Shown here: positions 1 to 8,135 of the stretch, one piece after another | Layout: each line of letters begins with the position of its first letter | Numbering within the stretch: position 1 is the first letter of the stretch | From: Dyadobacter sp. SG02 | Lineage (GTDB): Bacteria > Bacteroidota > Bacteroidia > Cytophagales > Spirosomataceae | Assembly: GCF_900109045.1 (NCBI RefSeq) | Contig: NZ_FNYL01000010.1 | Location: forward strand, 124,001 to 188,000 | Reading direction: 5' to 3' | Length of the DNA stretch: 64,000 bases | Program-made: the position numbers and the translations under genes | Notes under the pieces: model-generated | Databases searched by the model: none | Told to the model about the DNA's origin: nothing | What the model saw: the letters and a program-made list of their open reading frames with translations, nothing else

Positions 1-454
1 CGCATCCAGGAAGGTGCTGCTTGTCGACTTCGACCTGAGAAAGCCTACACTCGCCTCCCTATTGAACCTGCGCCCCGAAGGTGTAACGGAACACATCGCA
101 TTGGAAAAGGACCTACTCATTCAGCAATGTGCCAACGGGCCGCCTTTTGATTTTATCGCGGCCGGCATGCAGTCGATGGACGATACTATGCTTTCGCCCA
201 AAATCGCGGGGCTTATTCCGGCACTCAAAGCTGGGTACGACTATGTGCTGCTCGACAGCCCGCCCGTGGGGTTAGTCGCCGACGCGCGGCTACTCGGTCC
301 CTATGCAGACATGACATTGTACATCGTCAGGCAACATTTCACATTCATCCATCAACTCGCGGAATTGCAGAAAGCAAGTGAGCAATTGCCTGATTTACAA
401 ATCGTTATCAACGGCACCCGCGACTTACACCGGTATCAGTACAATTACTATTAG
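1..454 (+). CDS. BY-kinase / Wzc-type chain-length regulator, C-terminal part (5' truncated)
   Basis: The gene enters from outside the window; codons are in phase from position 2. About 150 residues remain and match the cytoplasmic kinase domain of bacterial tyrosine kinases (Wzc/CpsD/ExoP). The Walker A' segment VLLVDFDLRKP is at the left edge and the Walker B segment VLLDSPPVGLVADARLL at 241-293. The last residues form a tyrosine cluster (RYQYNYY), the usual autophosphorylation tail. These enzymes sit at the inner membrane and control polymer length and export together with a Wza-type channel. The following nonulosonate and glycosyltransferase genes support a capsule/exopolysaccharide role. 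The first P-loop and the transmembrane part are off the window. Family assignment is firm; the polymer is unknown. Confidence 0.85.
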   Translation, partial: ASRKVLLVDFDLRKPTLASLLNLRPEGVTEHIALEKDLLIQQCANGPPFDFIAAGMQSMDDTMLSPKIAGLIPALKAGYDYVLLDSPPVGLVADARLLGPYADMTLYIVRQHFTFIHQLAELQKASEQLPDLQIVINGTRDLHRYQYNYY

Positions 455-482
455 CATTCATTCAACCCAAAAAAACACACCT

Positions 483-1496
483 ATGAAACAGCATATTTAT
501 GTTATCGGAGAAATTGGCCAGGCACACGAAGGCAGCATCGGCCTCGCGCATGCGTATGTGGATGCGCTTGCACAAGCAGGAGCTAATGCGGCCAAGTTCC
601 AGGTTCACATCGCCGACGCCGAAAGTAGTATTTACGAAGATTTTCGCGTTCAGATGCCCTATCAGAATGGATCGCGCTATGATTACTGGAAACGTATGGA
701 ATTCAGCGCGGAGGAATGGGAAGGGCTGAAAAAGCATTGCGAGAAAGCCGGGCTGGACTTTCTGGCTAGCCCGTTCTCATTGGCAGCGGTGGAATTATTG
801 AACAGGATCGGGGTGGTCGGTTTTAAAATCGGGTCGGGTGAAGTGGACAACCTGCCGATGCTGGACAAGATCGCCACAACGGGAAAACCGGTCATATTAT
901 CGTCCGGGATGAGCTCATGGACGGAACTCGACCTTGCCGTGGCATTCCTGCAAGCGCGGGGCACGACCGTTTCCATTCTTCAATGCACAACGGCCTATCC
1001 GGCCAAGCCACATCAATGGGGGCTGAATGTGATGTTCGAAATGAGTCAGCGCTACCAGATTTCGGTAGGCTTCTCAGACCATTCGGGCGACATTTTCGCT
1101 TGCCTTGCAGCCGCTTCACTGGGAGCGCGCCTGCTCGAATTCCATGTCACATTCGATAAGCGGATGAGCAATCCCGATGCCACATCCTCGCTGACTTTGC
1201 GGCAGGCGGCCACCCTCATCGCTGGCATTCGCAGGATAGAGACCGCATTGAATTTTCCCGTAAACAAGGATACGAACGCAAATTTTTCACGGCTGAAAAG
1301 CATGTTCGGCAAATCCCTGGCCGTAAATCGCGACCTGCGGAAAGGAGAGCAAATCCAATGCACCGATCTTGAAACCAAGAAACCGGCTGGTTTCGGCCTG
1401 GCTCCTACACGTTATCAGGAAGTACTGGGTAAAACGCTGACGCGAGATATCGCGCAATGGGAATTTCTCACCGAAAACCACCTCACCCATGCGTAA
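483..1496 (+). CDS. neuB: N-acetylneuraminate (nonulosonate) synthase
   Basis: 337 residues. Condenses phosphoenolpyruvate with ManNAc, or a related 2,4-diamino hexose, to give a nonulosonic acid. Visible features are a TIM-barrel NeuB domain with KIGSGEVDNLPML, the SSGMSSWTE strand, ILQCTTAYPAKP, GFSDHSGD and EFHVTFDKRMSNPD, then a C-terminal SAF (antifreeze-like) domain from about residue 270. The ATG at 483 is chosen because MKQHIYVIGEIGQAHEG is the expected N-terminus; the open frame extends back to 378 but would overlap the kinase gene. It overlaps neuC by 8 bp, so the two are translationally coupled. Whether the product is Neu5Ac or a legionaminic-type sugar cannot be told from this gene alone. 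Confidence 0.9.
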   Translation: MKQHIYVIGEIGQAHEGSIGLAHAYVDALAQAGANAAKFQVHIADAESSIYEDFRVQMPYQNGSRYDYWKRMEFSAEEWEGLKKHCEKAGLDFLASPFSLAAVELLNRIGVVGFKIGSGEVDNLPMLDKIATTGKPVILSSGMSSWTELDLAVAFLQARGTTVSILQCTTAYPAKPHQWGLNVMFEMSQRYQISVGFSDHSGDIFACLAAASLGARLLEFHVTFDKRMSNPDATSSLTLRQAATLIAGIRRIETALNFPVNKDTNANFSRLKSMFGKSLAVNRDLRKGEQIQCTDLETKKPAGFGLAPTRYQEVLGKTLTRDIAQWEFLTENHLTHA

Positions 1497-2634
1497 AATC
1501 TGCGTCGTAATCACCGCCCGGGCCAGTTACAGCCGGATCAAAACCGTACTGACGGCCATTCAGGCTCACCCAAGGCTCGATTTGCAAATAGTCGTAACCG
1601 GCAGCGCGCTGGTCGACAGGTTTGGCAATATCATTCCATATCTGGAAGCCGAAGCACTGCCGGTTTCAGCCATCATACCTAATCTGCTGGATGTAGAAAG
1701 CGATACGGCCTCCGCCAAGACGACCGGGCTGGCCGTGATCGAGCTGGCGACCTTTTTTGCCAACCATCGTCCGGACGTCGTGGTCACCGTCGCCGACCGG
1801 TTCGAAACCATTGCAACGGCGATTGCAGCCGTAAACATGAATATTCCGCTTGCCCACATTCAGGGCGGCGAAATGACCGGTAACATCGACGACCGGATCA
1901 GGAACAGCATTTCACAACTCGCCGACCTGCATTTCGTCGCTACCGAAAACGCGCGCGCACGGCTCATTCACATGGGACTTTCCCCGCAAAAGGTTTTTTA
2001 CACCGGCTGCCCATCCATCGATCTGTTACATCGGTATAAGGATCGTGATTTTGATCCTTATGAAATTTACGGAGGCGTAGGCTCTGAGCCGGATCTGGAT
2101 CAGCCGTACCTGGTAGTACTGCAACACCCCGTTACCACCGAGACAGGGCATTCCAAATGGCAGATCGGCAACACATTACATGCCATAGCAGCACTGAATA
2201 TCCCCAGCGTCTGGTTCTGGCCCAACGCCGATCCCGGAACAGCCGGTACCGCCCAGGGTATACGCGCATTTCGTGAGCAGCACCCTGAACTTCCCTTTCA
2301 TTTTTTCAAAAACATGGAATCGGCTCACTTCATCCGGCTGCTCAAAAACTGCGCATGCTTTGTCGGCAATTCCAGCGTCGGGATACGCGAATGCAGCGCG
2401 TTGGGTGTGCCTGCCGTGAATATCGGGAGTAGACAACGCGGCCGGGAACGCGGCCCGAACGTGATGGATTGCATTCCGGACACAGAGGCCATTATATCCG
2501 CCGTTCGGCACCAGCTCACGCACGGCCCTTACCCGCCCGTGACGCTGTACGGGAAAGGCCATGCGGGAGAACGGATCGCCGAACAGCTTGCCAACATCCC
2601 ATTTATTCTCAAAAAACACCTCCTACCGGCATGA
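1489..2634 (+). CDS. neuC: UDP-N-acetylglucosamine 2-epimerase (hydrolysing)
   Basis: 381 residues, typical length. Hydrolysing epimerases turn UDP-GlcNAc (or UDP-diNAc-bacillosamine in the legionaminate route) into free ManNAc-type sugar for NeuB. Signature stretches are VTVADRFETIATAIAA, PLAHIQGGEMTGNIDDRIRNS, FVATENARARLIHMG and the C-terminal NSSVGIRECSALGVPAVNIG nucleotide-binding loop. The ATG lies inside the last codons of neuB and the stop overlaps the neuA start (ATGA). No bacillosamine aminotransferase or dehydratase is in the visible operon, which leans toward a Neu5Ac route; missing genes could lie upstream of the window. Confidence 0.9.
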   Translation: MRKICVVITARASYSRIKTVLTAIQAHPRLDLQIVVTGSALVDRFGNIIPYLEAEALPVSAIIPNLLDVESDTASAKTTGLAVIELATFFANHRPDVVVTVADRFETIATAIAAVNMNIPLAHIQGGEMTGNIDDRIRNSISQLADLHFVATENARARLIHMGLSPQKVFYTGCPSIDLLHRYKDRDFDPYEIYGGVGSEPDLDQPYLVVLQHPVTTETGHSKWQIGNTLHAIAALNIPSVWFWPNADPGTAGTAQGIRAFREQHPELPFHFFKNMESAHFIRLLKNCACFVGNSSVGIRECSALGVPAVNIGSRQRGRERGPNVMDCIPDTEAIISAVRHQLTHGPYPPVTLYGKGHAGERIAEQLANIPFILKKHLLPA

Positions 2635-3371
2635 CGACATCATTTCCTAAAATCCTGGGCCTCATTCCCGCGCGAATGGGGTCAAAAGGGGTTCCTGGCA
2701 AGAATATGAAATTGCTCGACGGAATTCCGCTCATACAATACACTTTCGAAGCAGCCGGGCAATCGGAATTGCTGGATACCATTCTGGTGTCGACGGATTG
2801 CCCTGAAACCGCGTTTTTCGCCAATTGCTTTGAAAAAATGACGGCACCTTTTCTGAGGCCGGCGCACCTCGCTACGGACCATTCACCGATGATCGACGTG
2901 CTGGCTCATGCGCTGAATCTCGCCGTGCAGGGTTGGGGAGATTTTGAATACGTGGTACTGCTCCAACCCACCTGCCCGTTCCGCGCGCCGGGTATCATCG
3001 ACGCGACCATTCGTCACATCATTCAGAAAAACGCCGATAGCCTGATCACGGTCAGAAAAATTCCAGACGCATTCAACCCATTTTGGACATATGCATTAAG
3101 GGAAGGCCGATTTGAAAAGGCGATAGACAGTCCGGATCGCGCACCTGTTACACGACGCCAGGACCTGCCGCCTGCCTACTATCGAGACGGCGAGATTTAC
3201 ATCGCGCGCACATCGCTCATCCGCGAGGGAGTGCTAACCGGCGGTAAAACAGCCGCCTGGCTCAATGAAAATGCATTCGGGATCAATATAGACACGCCTG
3301 CCGATTGGGCGCGGGCCGAAACCCTTCTTCCACAATGGAAAGATCAGACCAAAAGCCTATTCTCATACTAA
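2631..3371 (+). CDS. neuA: CMP-N-acetylneuraminate (acylneuraminate) cytidylyltransferase
   Basis: 246 residues. Activates the nonulosonic acid with CTP to CMP-sugar, the donor for transfer. N-terminal LGLIPARMGSKGVPGKN is the cytidylyltransferase signature, followed by STDCPE and LLQPTCPFR, and RRQDLPPAYYRDGEIY near the C-terminus, as in NeuA/LegF enzymes. The start at 2631 overlaps the neuC stop by 4 bp; the frame is open further upstream, but MTTSFPKILGLIPAR gives the normal N-terminus. The 3' end overlaps the next gene by 37 bp. With neuB and neuC it forms a complete three-step CMP-nonulosonate pathway. Confidence 0.9.
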   Translation: MTTSFPKILGLIPARMGSKGVPGKNMKLLDGIPLIQYTFEAAGQSELLDTILVSTDCPETAFFANCFEKMTAPFLRPAHLATDHSPMIDVLAHALNLAVQGWGDFEYVVLLQPTCPFRAPGIIDATIRHIIQKNADSLITVRKIPDAFNPFWTYALREGRFEKAIDSPDRAPVTRRQDLPPAYYRDGEIYIARTSLIREGVLTGGKTAAWLNENAFGINIDTPADWARAETLLPQWKDQTKSLFSY

Positions 3372-4690
3372 TTACCAATCCGTTTGCGATGCTCAATGTG
3401 ATCCATTCCGGATTGATGGGAGAGCTGGGCAAATATTACCGGATCTCGGTGATGTCGGATTTAATGGCGGCCGAAGATATTGACCGTTTCAACAGGCACT
3501 TCCGACTGGATATGCATTGGTTACCCACGCCTGTTCCGGCCATTTCCATGCTTGTGAAATGGCTCCGAGCTGTCCAGACACTACTTTTCGGGCATTATTT
3601 CGGCCTGGGAACGATCCGCATCAAGCTTTTGGAACGCGGGCGCCTGTTTCACTGGCTTTTCTGCATTTCCCGGAAAAGCCCTGCGCTCAGCTTTCTGAGT
3701 GGCTGGCTGATGGTACTTATCCGGAATTGGCTGATCCGTCGCACGACACGACCGAATCTCTATGCATCGCTGAGGGACCACCACTTTCAGGCAGTGGTTT
3801 CGACGTCGCCGTTCGACTTGCGCGAGAATGCGGTTGCTAATTCATTTAAACCACACGGAATCCCGTGCATATCGATCATTGTCAGTTGGGATAATCTGAC
3901 CTCGAAAGGCATTATCAATAGCGAATCCGGTAAAATACTGGTTTGGAACAAAACGATGGCGCTTGAATATCAGCGGTTCCACGCAATTTTCGGGGAGAAT
4001 GCGCTAGTACGCATTGCGGGCATTCCACGGTTTGACCGATATTTCCGGGAGCCGCCGGGCCTGCGTTCAGCCGACTTGTCAGAAATGAATCCCAAAACGC
4101 AGACTATCCTTTTTTCGACCGGCGCGGTAAAGCATCACTCCTGCCAAAACTACATTATCCGCGATCTTCTCGCCTATGCGGAAAGCCGGACGGATATTAC
4201 CATCTTCGTGAGATGCCATCCCTGCGATGATCCGAGGCGATACGAATGTTTCCGGGGAATTCGAAATCTTTCCTTTTTCCAGCCATTTAGTGAAAAAACA
4301 GGACAGGTACCCCCGGCAGACTTCCTTGAAACGCTGCATTACCAATTGGCCGCTTGCGATGTATGCGTGCAGGTGGCTTCCACGATGCTGCTGGACGCCG
4401 CCGCATGTGGCAAGCCGTGCATCAGTATCGCCTACGACGCCGATCCGGGAGTACATTATGCGGGTTCGGTGAGGCGGTTTTATGACTATTCTCACCAACT
4501 GCCGCTCCAAAAATGCCTGAAAGAACACATCGTTTACAATCGCGTAGAATTGTTCGCGAAGCTGGATGAAGCATTGGCTGGTACATCTACACCGACTGAT
4601 CTGATCAATACGATAAATCCCATCATTGATCGCCTCACACCCGATTCTGTGTTTTTGACCACAAAATATATCCGGGAATGGTTAGACTGA
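3335..4690 (+). CDS. GT-B fold glycosyltransferase, candidate nonulosonate (sialyl-like) transferase
   Basis: 451 residues with no family I can name with certainty. The architecture looks GT-B: an N-terminal domain with a hydrophobic stretch around residues 60-130, a linker containing SWDNLTSKG and VWNKTMALEY, and a C-terminal domain with VRIAGIPRFDRY, ILFSTGAVKHHS and a donor-site loop CVQVASTMLLDAAACGKP. Similar C-terminal halves occur in CDP-glycerol/UDP-sugar polymer transferases. It starts 37 bp inside neuA, so co-translation with CMP-sugar synthesis is likely, which makes it a reasonable candidate for the transferase using that donor. That role is inference. A GTG at 3305 is a less likely alternative start. 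Confidence 0.65.
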   Translation: MERSDQKPILILITNPFAMLNVIHSGLMGELGKYYRISVMSDLMAAEDIDRFNRHFRLDMHWLPTPVPAISMLVKWLRAVQTLLFGHYFGLGTIRIKLLERGRLFHWLFCISRKSPALSFLSGWLMVLIRNWLIRRTTRPNLYASLRDHHFQAVVSTSPFDLRENAVANSFKPHGIPCISIIVSWDNLTSKGIINSESGKILVWNKTMALEYQRFHAIFGENALVRIAGIPRFDRYFREPPGLRSADLSEMNPKTQTILFSTGAVKHHSCQNYIIRDLLAYAESRTDITIFVRCHPCDDPRRYECFRGIRNLSFFQPFSEKTGQVPPADFLETLHYQLAACDVCVQVASTMLLDAAACGKPCISIAYDADPGVHYAGSVRRFYDYSHQLPLQKCLKEHIVYNRVELFAKLDEALAGTSTPTDLINTINPIIDRLTPDSVFLTTKYIREWLD

Positions 4691-6078
4691 TCATCGGTGC
4701 GGGCAGCAAAGCATTACTATCGATCGGCATCGTCTCAATCGCGACGATGCTGTTCGATTCACTGCTTATTTTCGGCGAAAACAGGTTGCAAACGGTGCTT
4801 GTTATCGGCTTTTATGTCTACTGTGTAGTCACGCTGGTCACTCCTTCGGAGCACAAGTTTTTTCATGTACTCAGTATCCCGGTCCTGAGCCAATTTTTGC
4901 ACTTATTTCAGAAATACGATTTCCCCGCCGGTGCCAACTCGCTTTGGCGGTTGTTCCCTTTCCTATTGGTCGACCTGTACATGCTATCGGTAGTGATCCG
5001 GTTCACAACGAACCTTAACATCCTGGAAAAGTGCATCCTGGCGTCGTGGCTTGCATTGCATTTTCTGTTCATCACCATTTCTCCGAACCTGTCCGGGATC
5101 ATCACCGGCGCATTTACGTTGATCCTTTTCACCATTCCGTTGTATTTCCTTTACCTTAATATCCTCTCAAAACGCCCCTCATTTCCGACCGATTTGGAGC
5201 GGTCGCTTTGCCTGACCTTCGTCATTCTCGCGCTCGGCACTTTCGGCCTTGTATTCTACGGGGCGCAATACAAAGGCGCCAGCAACCTCCTGGTAACGCG
5301 AAATATTTCGGATACCAATGTGACAATGGCCTATTTCATACTCCTTTGGCCATTTGCGTTGCGCTACGCCGGGCGCACGGCACATTCCTGGCTCTTCAAA
5401 CCGTTGCTGTTCCTGCTTTTCGCACTCGTGGTAATGCTGTCGTTCTCGCGCGGCGCGGTGTTTATCGTGCTACCCTACCTGCTCGGTTCATTATGGATGA
5501 TAAGTACCTGGAAGAATGCATTGTGGCTGGCCCTGATCGGCCTCGTTCTAGGTGCGGGCTTCCGCGAATGGATCGACCTCGCAAATACCGAGCTTGCCTA
5601 TTCCTGGCAATTGCGTTTCGCTGATTTTCAGGCTACCGGGCCGGTTTTACAGCGAATTCGGGAGGCGAGTGGCCGAATGGAGATTCAGAAGCTTGCGTAC
5701 CGGTTATTTCTCGAAAGTCCTCTTTACGGGCATGGGTTAGGAAGTTTTGAAATACTCGGGCCCGGCTACCGCGAAGCCCATTCGATGTTTTTCACGGTCT
5801 TAGCTGAGCAGGGGCTGGTCGGGATGCTGTATCATTATGGGTTGTTCGCAGTGCTGGGAGGTTATTTATTCAAAACATCAAAGCAGGAACGCGGACACCG
5901 GCTGCTGCTGGCTGCATTAGTGGCCTATTGGGTGTTTGTGCATTCGGTAGGGTACGTTTTTGTGATTATACCTGCCAAAAGTCTCACGGTCAACTGCATT
6001 GCTCCGCTCCTGCTGATCTGCATTTACTACTATTCCAAAAGCATCAGAAACCAATCCACGACTCCCGATCATGGCTAA
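4678..6078 (+). CDS. O-antigen ligase/polymerase family membrane protein (Wzy/WaaL-like)
   Basis: 466 residues with roughly 10-12 hydrophobic segments. The C-terminal half has the family hallmarks: SFSRGAVFIVLPYL, then a large periplasmic loop ending GHGLGSFEILGPGYREAHS and a following helix with LAEQGLVGMLYHYG, the Wzy_C/O-antigen ligase signature. It probably polymerises undecaprenyl-linked repeat units or ligates the glycan at the periplasmic face of the inner membrane. The ATG lies 13 bp before the end of the preceding glycosyltransferase and the 3' end overlaps the next gene by 8 bp, so it is an internal operon gene. No Wzx flippase is visible; it may lie upstream of the window. Confidence 0.8.
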   Translation: MVRLIIGAGSKALLSIGIVSIATMLFDSLLIFGENRLQTVLVIGFYVYCVVTLVTPSEHKFFHVLSIPVLSQFLHLFQKYDFPAGANSLWRLFPFLLVDLYMLSVVIRFTTNLNILEKCILASWLALHFLFITISPNLSGIITGAFTLILFTIPLYFLYLNILSKRPSFPTDLERSLCLTFVILALGTFGLVFYGAQYKGASNLLVTRNISDTNVTMAYFILLWPFALRYAGRTAHSWLFKPLLFLLFALVVMLSFSRGAVFIVLPYLLGSLWMISTWKNALWLALIGLVLGAGFREWIDLANTELAYSWQLRFADFQATGPVLQRIREASGRMEIQKLAYRLFLESPLYGHGLGSFEILGPGYREAHSMFFTVLAEQGLVGMLYHYGLFAVLGGYLFKTSKQERGHRLLLAALVAYWVFVHSVGYVFVIIPAKSLTVNCIAPLLLICIYYYSKSIRNQSTTPDHG

Positions 6079-7033
6079 GCTGCTGATTATCGGGAAAATG
6101 CCGCCGCCAATCGGGGGCGTAAGTATGCATGTGAAGAGGCTGACGGAAAGTCTGCGCCGGAAGGAGTTTGGTTTCGGGTTCTGTGATACCGGAACAACCT
6201 CCGTTTACAGAATTCTTATCAAAATAATTGAATACAATACCATTCATATCCATGTCTCGAATCCCGCTGTGCAGCTTGCAACCGCGATATTCTGCCGACT
6301 TGCAGGCAAGAAACTGATTATCACCTACCACGGCGCCTGGGGAAGATATGATGCAGTGGGAAACCGGGCCGTAAAATTATCGGCGCGACTCGCGTACATA
6401 CCCATCGTACAAGAGCGTGCGGGCCTGGTGCAGGCGCTACGTTGCAACCCGCGCTCGCGCGAGATTTCAACCTACATCGCCGATCCTGAAATACGACCGC
6501 TTCCGGCATCTCTACAATCCGAAATTGCATTCCGCCGCAAGTTTTACCTCGCGACCTTCTGCACGAATGCGTGGAATGTGACATTCGATAAACACGGAAG
6601 GGAGATTTACGGGATTTCAGAAATGATCGACCGGTTCGCCGATTATCCCGAATACCAGCTCGTTATATCCGACCCATCGGGTAACTACCGATCGTACATC
6701 CAAAGATGCTCACGGAAAATTTCAGACAACATCTTTTTTATCAGTCACTTACACGATTTCAAAAACATTCTACTCCTTTCCGACGCGTTCATCCGAAATA
6801 CCACTACCGACGGCGTGTCGCTATCCATCCACGAAGCACGTGATCTCGGGATTCCCGTCCTGGCGTCCGCAGCAGTGAGGCGACCGCCATTTTGCAGCAT
6901 TTTTCAGGATATTTTGAAAACTGATTTAAAGGAAAAACTAGAAGAAGCGCGGCGGTTGATTAAGCTGCCCGGCGAGGCTCCCGATACGGTGAACATTTTG
7001 CTCGGATTGTATCAGGAAATTGAAGGAAAATAG
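6071..7033 (+). CDS. Glycosyltransferase, GT4-like
   Basis: 320 residues, somewhat short for GT4 (usually 350-400). The N-terminus LLIIGKMPPPIGGVSMHV is the classic GT4 acceptor-domain start with a Gly-Gly loop, followed by IHIHVSNPAVQLATAIFCRL and LIITYHG. Late in the protein LLLSDAFIRNTTTDGVSLS and HEARDLGIPVLASA correspond to the E-x7-E nucleotide-sugar region. Last gene of the operon, overlapping the polymerase gene by 8 bp. Likely a cytoplasmic inner-membrane-associated transferase adding one sugar of the repeat unit; donor and linkage are unknown. Confidence 0.8.
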   Translation: MAKLLIIGKMPPPIGGVSMHVKRLTESLRRKEFGFGFCDTGTTSVYRILIKIIEYNTIHIHVSNPAVQLATAIFCRLAGKKLIITYHGAWGRYDAVGNRAVKLSARLAYIPIVQERAGLVQALRCNPRSREISTYIADPEIRPLPASLQSEIAFRRKFYLATFCTNAWNVTFDKHGREIYGISEMIDRFADYPEYQLVISDPSGNYRSYIQRCSRKISDNIFFISHLHDFKNILLLSDAFIRNTTTDGVSLSIHEARDLGIPVLASAAVRRPPFCSIFQDILKTDLKEKLEEARRLIKLPGEAPDTVNILLGLYQEIEGK

Positions 7034-7369
7034 TACTAATTAATTGATAAACAGTCCATAAAAAACAAAGGCATAGAAAAATTTCCATGCCCTGTTTCAC
7101 ACTATACACACACTATATTTTTAATATCTATATATCGCTCAGATAAATTTCAAGTTGAATTTCAATACCGCAAAATAACAAACTAAAGTGATCAGAAAAA
7201 AACTTTAGGATGCGAATTTCTAAATTCTAATCAGAAAATAATGGACATTTCCCTAAAATATTTTCAGCAGATTATCCTATTGCCCAAAATTACGGAAATT
7301 TGGCGTAATTATTGCTCAAACTACTCTGCCTGATTACTTTCGTGCAATTAACACTCACCAACTCATTTC
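7034..7369. other. AT-rich intergenic region after the polysaccharide operon
   Basis: 336 bp without a credible gene. It is clearly more AT-rich than the flanks. An imperfect hairpin lies at 7070-7091 (GGCAT and ATGCC arms around a GAAA/TTTC inner pair), which may end the glycan operon although no good T-run follows. The right end carries the promoter-like element of terC. Nothing else recognisable. Confidence 0.5.
7312..7342 (+). promoter_or_regulatory. Putative Bacteroidota promoter of terC-dnaG
   Basis: TTG at 7312-7314, a 20-bp spacer, then TACTTTCG at 7335-7342, matching the Bacteroidota -7 box TAnnTTTG except for one base. The predicted transcript start leaves a leader of about 20 nt before the terC ATG. 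Confidence 0.35.
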
Positions 7370-8122
7370 ATGGAATCACTTTTTACCACCGACGCGCTGA
7401 TCAGTCTGCTAACATTGACATTACTGGAAGTCGTCCTTGGAATAGACAACGTAATCTTCATCACAATCGTTTCCGGCAAACTGCCTGTTAATCAAAGAAA
7501 GAAAGCGCAAAATAACGGCTTGCTTATCGCGCTGGTGTTACGCATCGCGCTATTATTTGCGATTTCGTGGGTCATCGGTCTCAAGGAAGATGTTTTGAAC
7601 CTGTTTGGGCATGGTTTCAGCGGCCGCGACCTGATATTGCTAGGCGGCGGACTTTTCCTGCTTTACAGCACCACCAAGGAAATCCACCACAAGCTCGAAG
7701 GCGAGGCCGAAGACCTGCCGTCGGGCGATATTTCAACCAAAAAATCCATGACATTCGGCAGCGCGCTGGTCCAGATCGCATTGCTGAACATCATTTTCTC
7801 GTTCGACTCCGTCCTGACGGCCGTCGGTCTGGTGAAAGAAGTGCCGATAATGATCATAGCCGTCATCGCGTCGACGTTCATTATGATCGCTTTTGCAGGC
7901 AAAATCGGGGATTTTGTAAATAATCACCCTTCCATCAAAATTTTAGCGCTGTCATTTTTGTTGATGATTGGCACGCTGCTCGTAGCGGAAGCATTCCACT
8001 ATGAAATCCCGAAAGGTTACGCCTATTTCGCGATGGCATTCTCGTTCCTGGTGGAGCTGCTGAATATGCGACTGGATAAGAAGACGAAAAATCCGGTGAA
8101 GCTGCGCGACCGCGTAAACTGA
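7370..8122 (+). CDS. TerC family integral membrane protein
   Basis: 250 residues with about seven hydrophobic segments. Conserved acidic membrane motifs are LEVVLGIDNVIFITI near the N-terminus and FSFDSVLTAVGLV in the middle, both diagnostic for TerC/YkoY proteins, which help export or load metals (notably Mn) at the inner membrane. Starts at the ATG shortly after a promoter-like element. dnaG follows 13 bp downstream, so the two are probably co-transcribed. The substrate is not determined by sequence. Confidence 0.85.
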   Translation: MESLFTTDALISLLTLTLLEVVLGIDNVIFITIVSGKLPVNQRKKAQNNGLLIALVLRIALLFAISWVIGLKEDVLNLFGHGFSGRDLILLGGGLFLLYSTTKEIHHKLEGEAEDLPSGDISTKKSMTFGSALVQIALLNIIFSFDSVLTAVGLVKEVPIMIIAVIASTFIMIAFAGKIGDFVNNHPSIKILALSFLLMIGTLLVAEAFHYEIPKGYAYFAMAFSFLVELLNMRLDKKTKNPVKLRDRVN

Positions 8123-8135
8123 ACAACAGAACATT

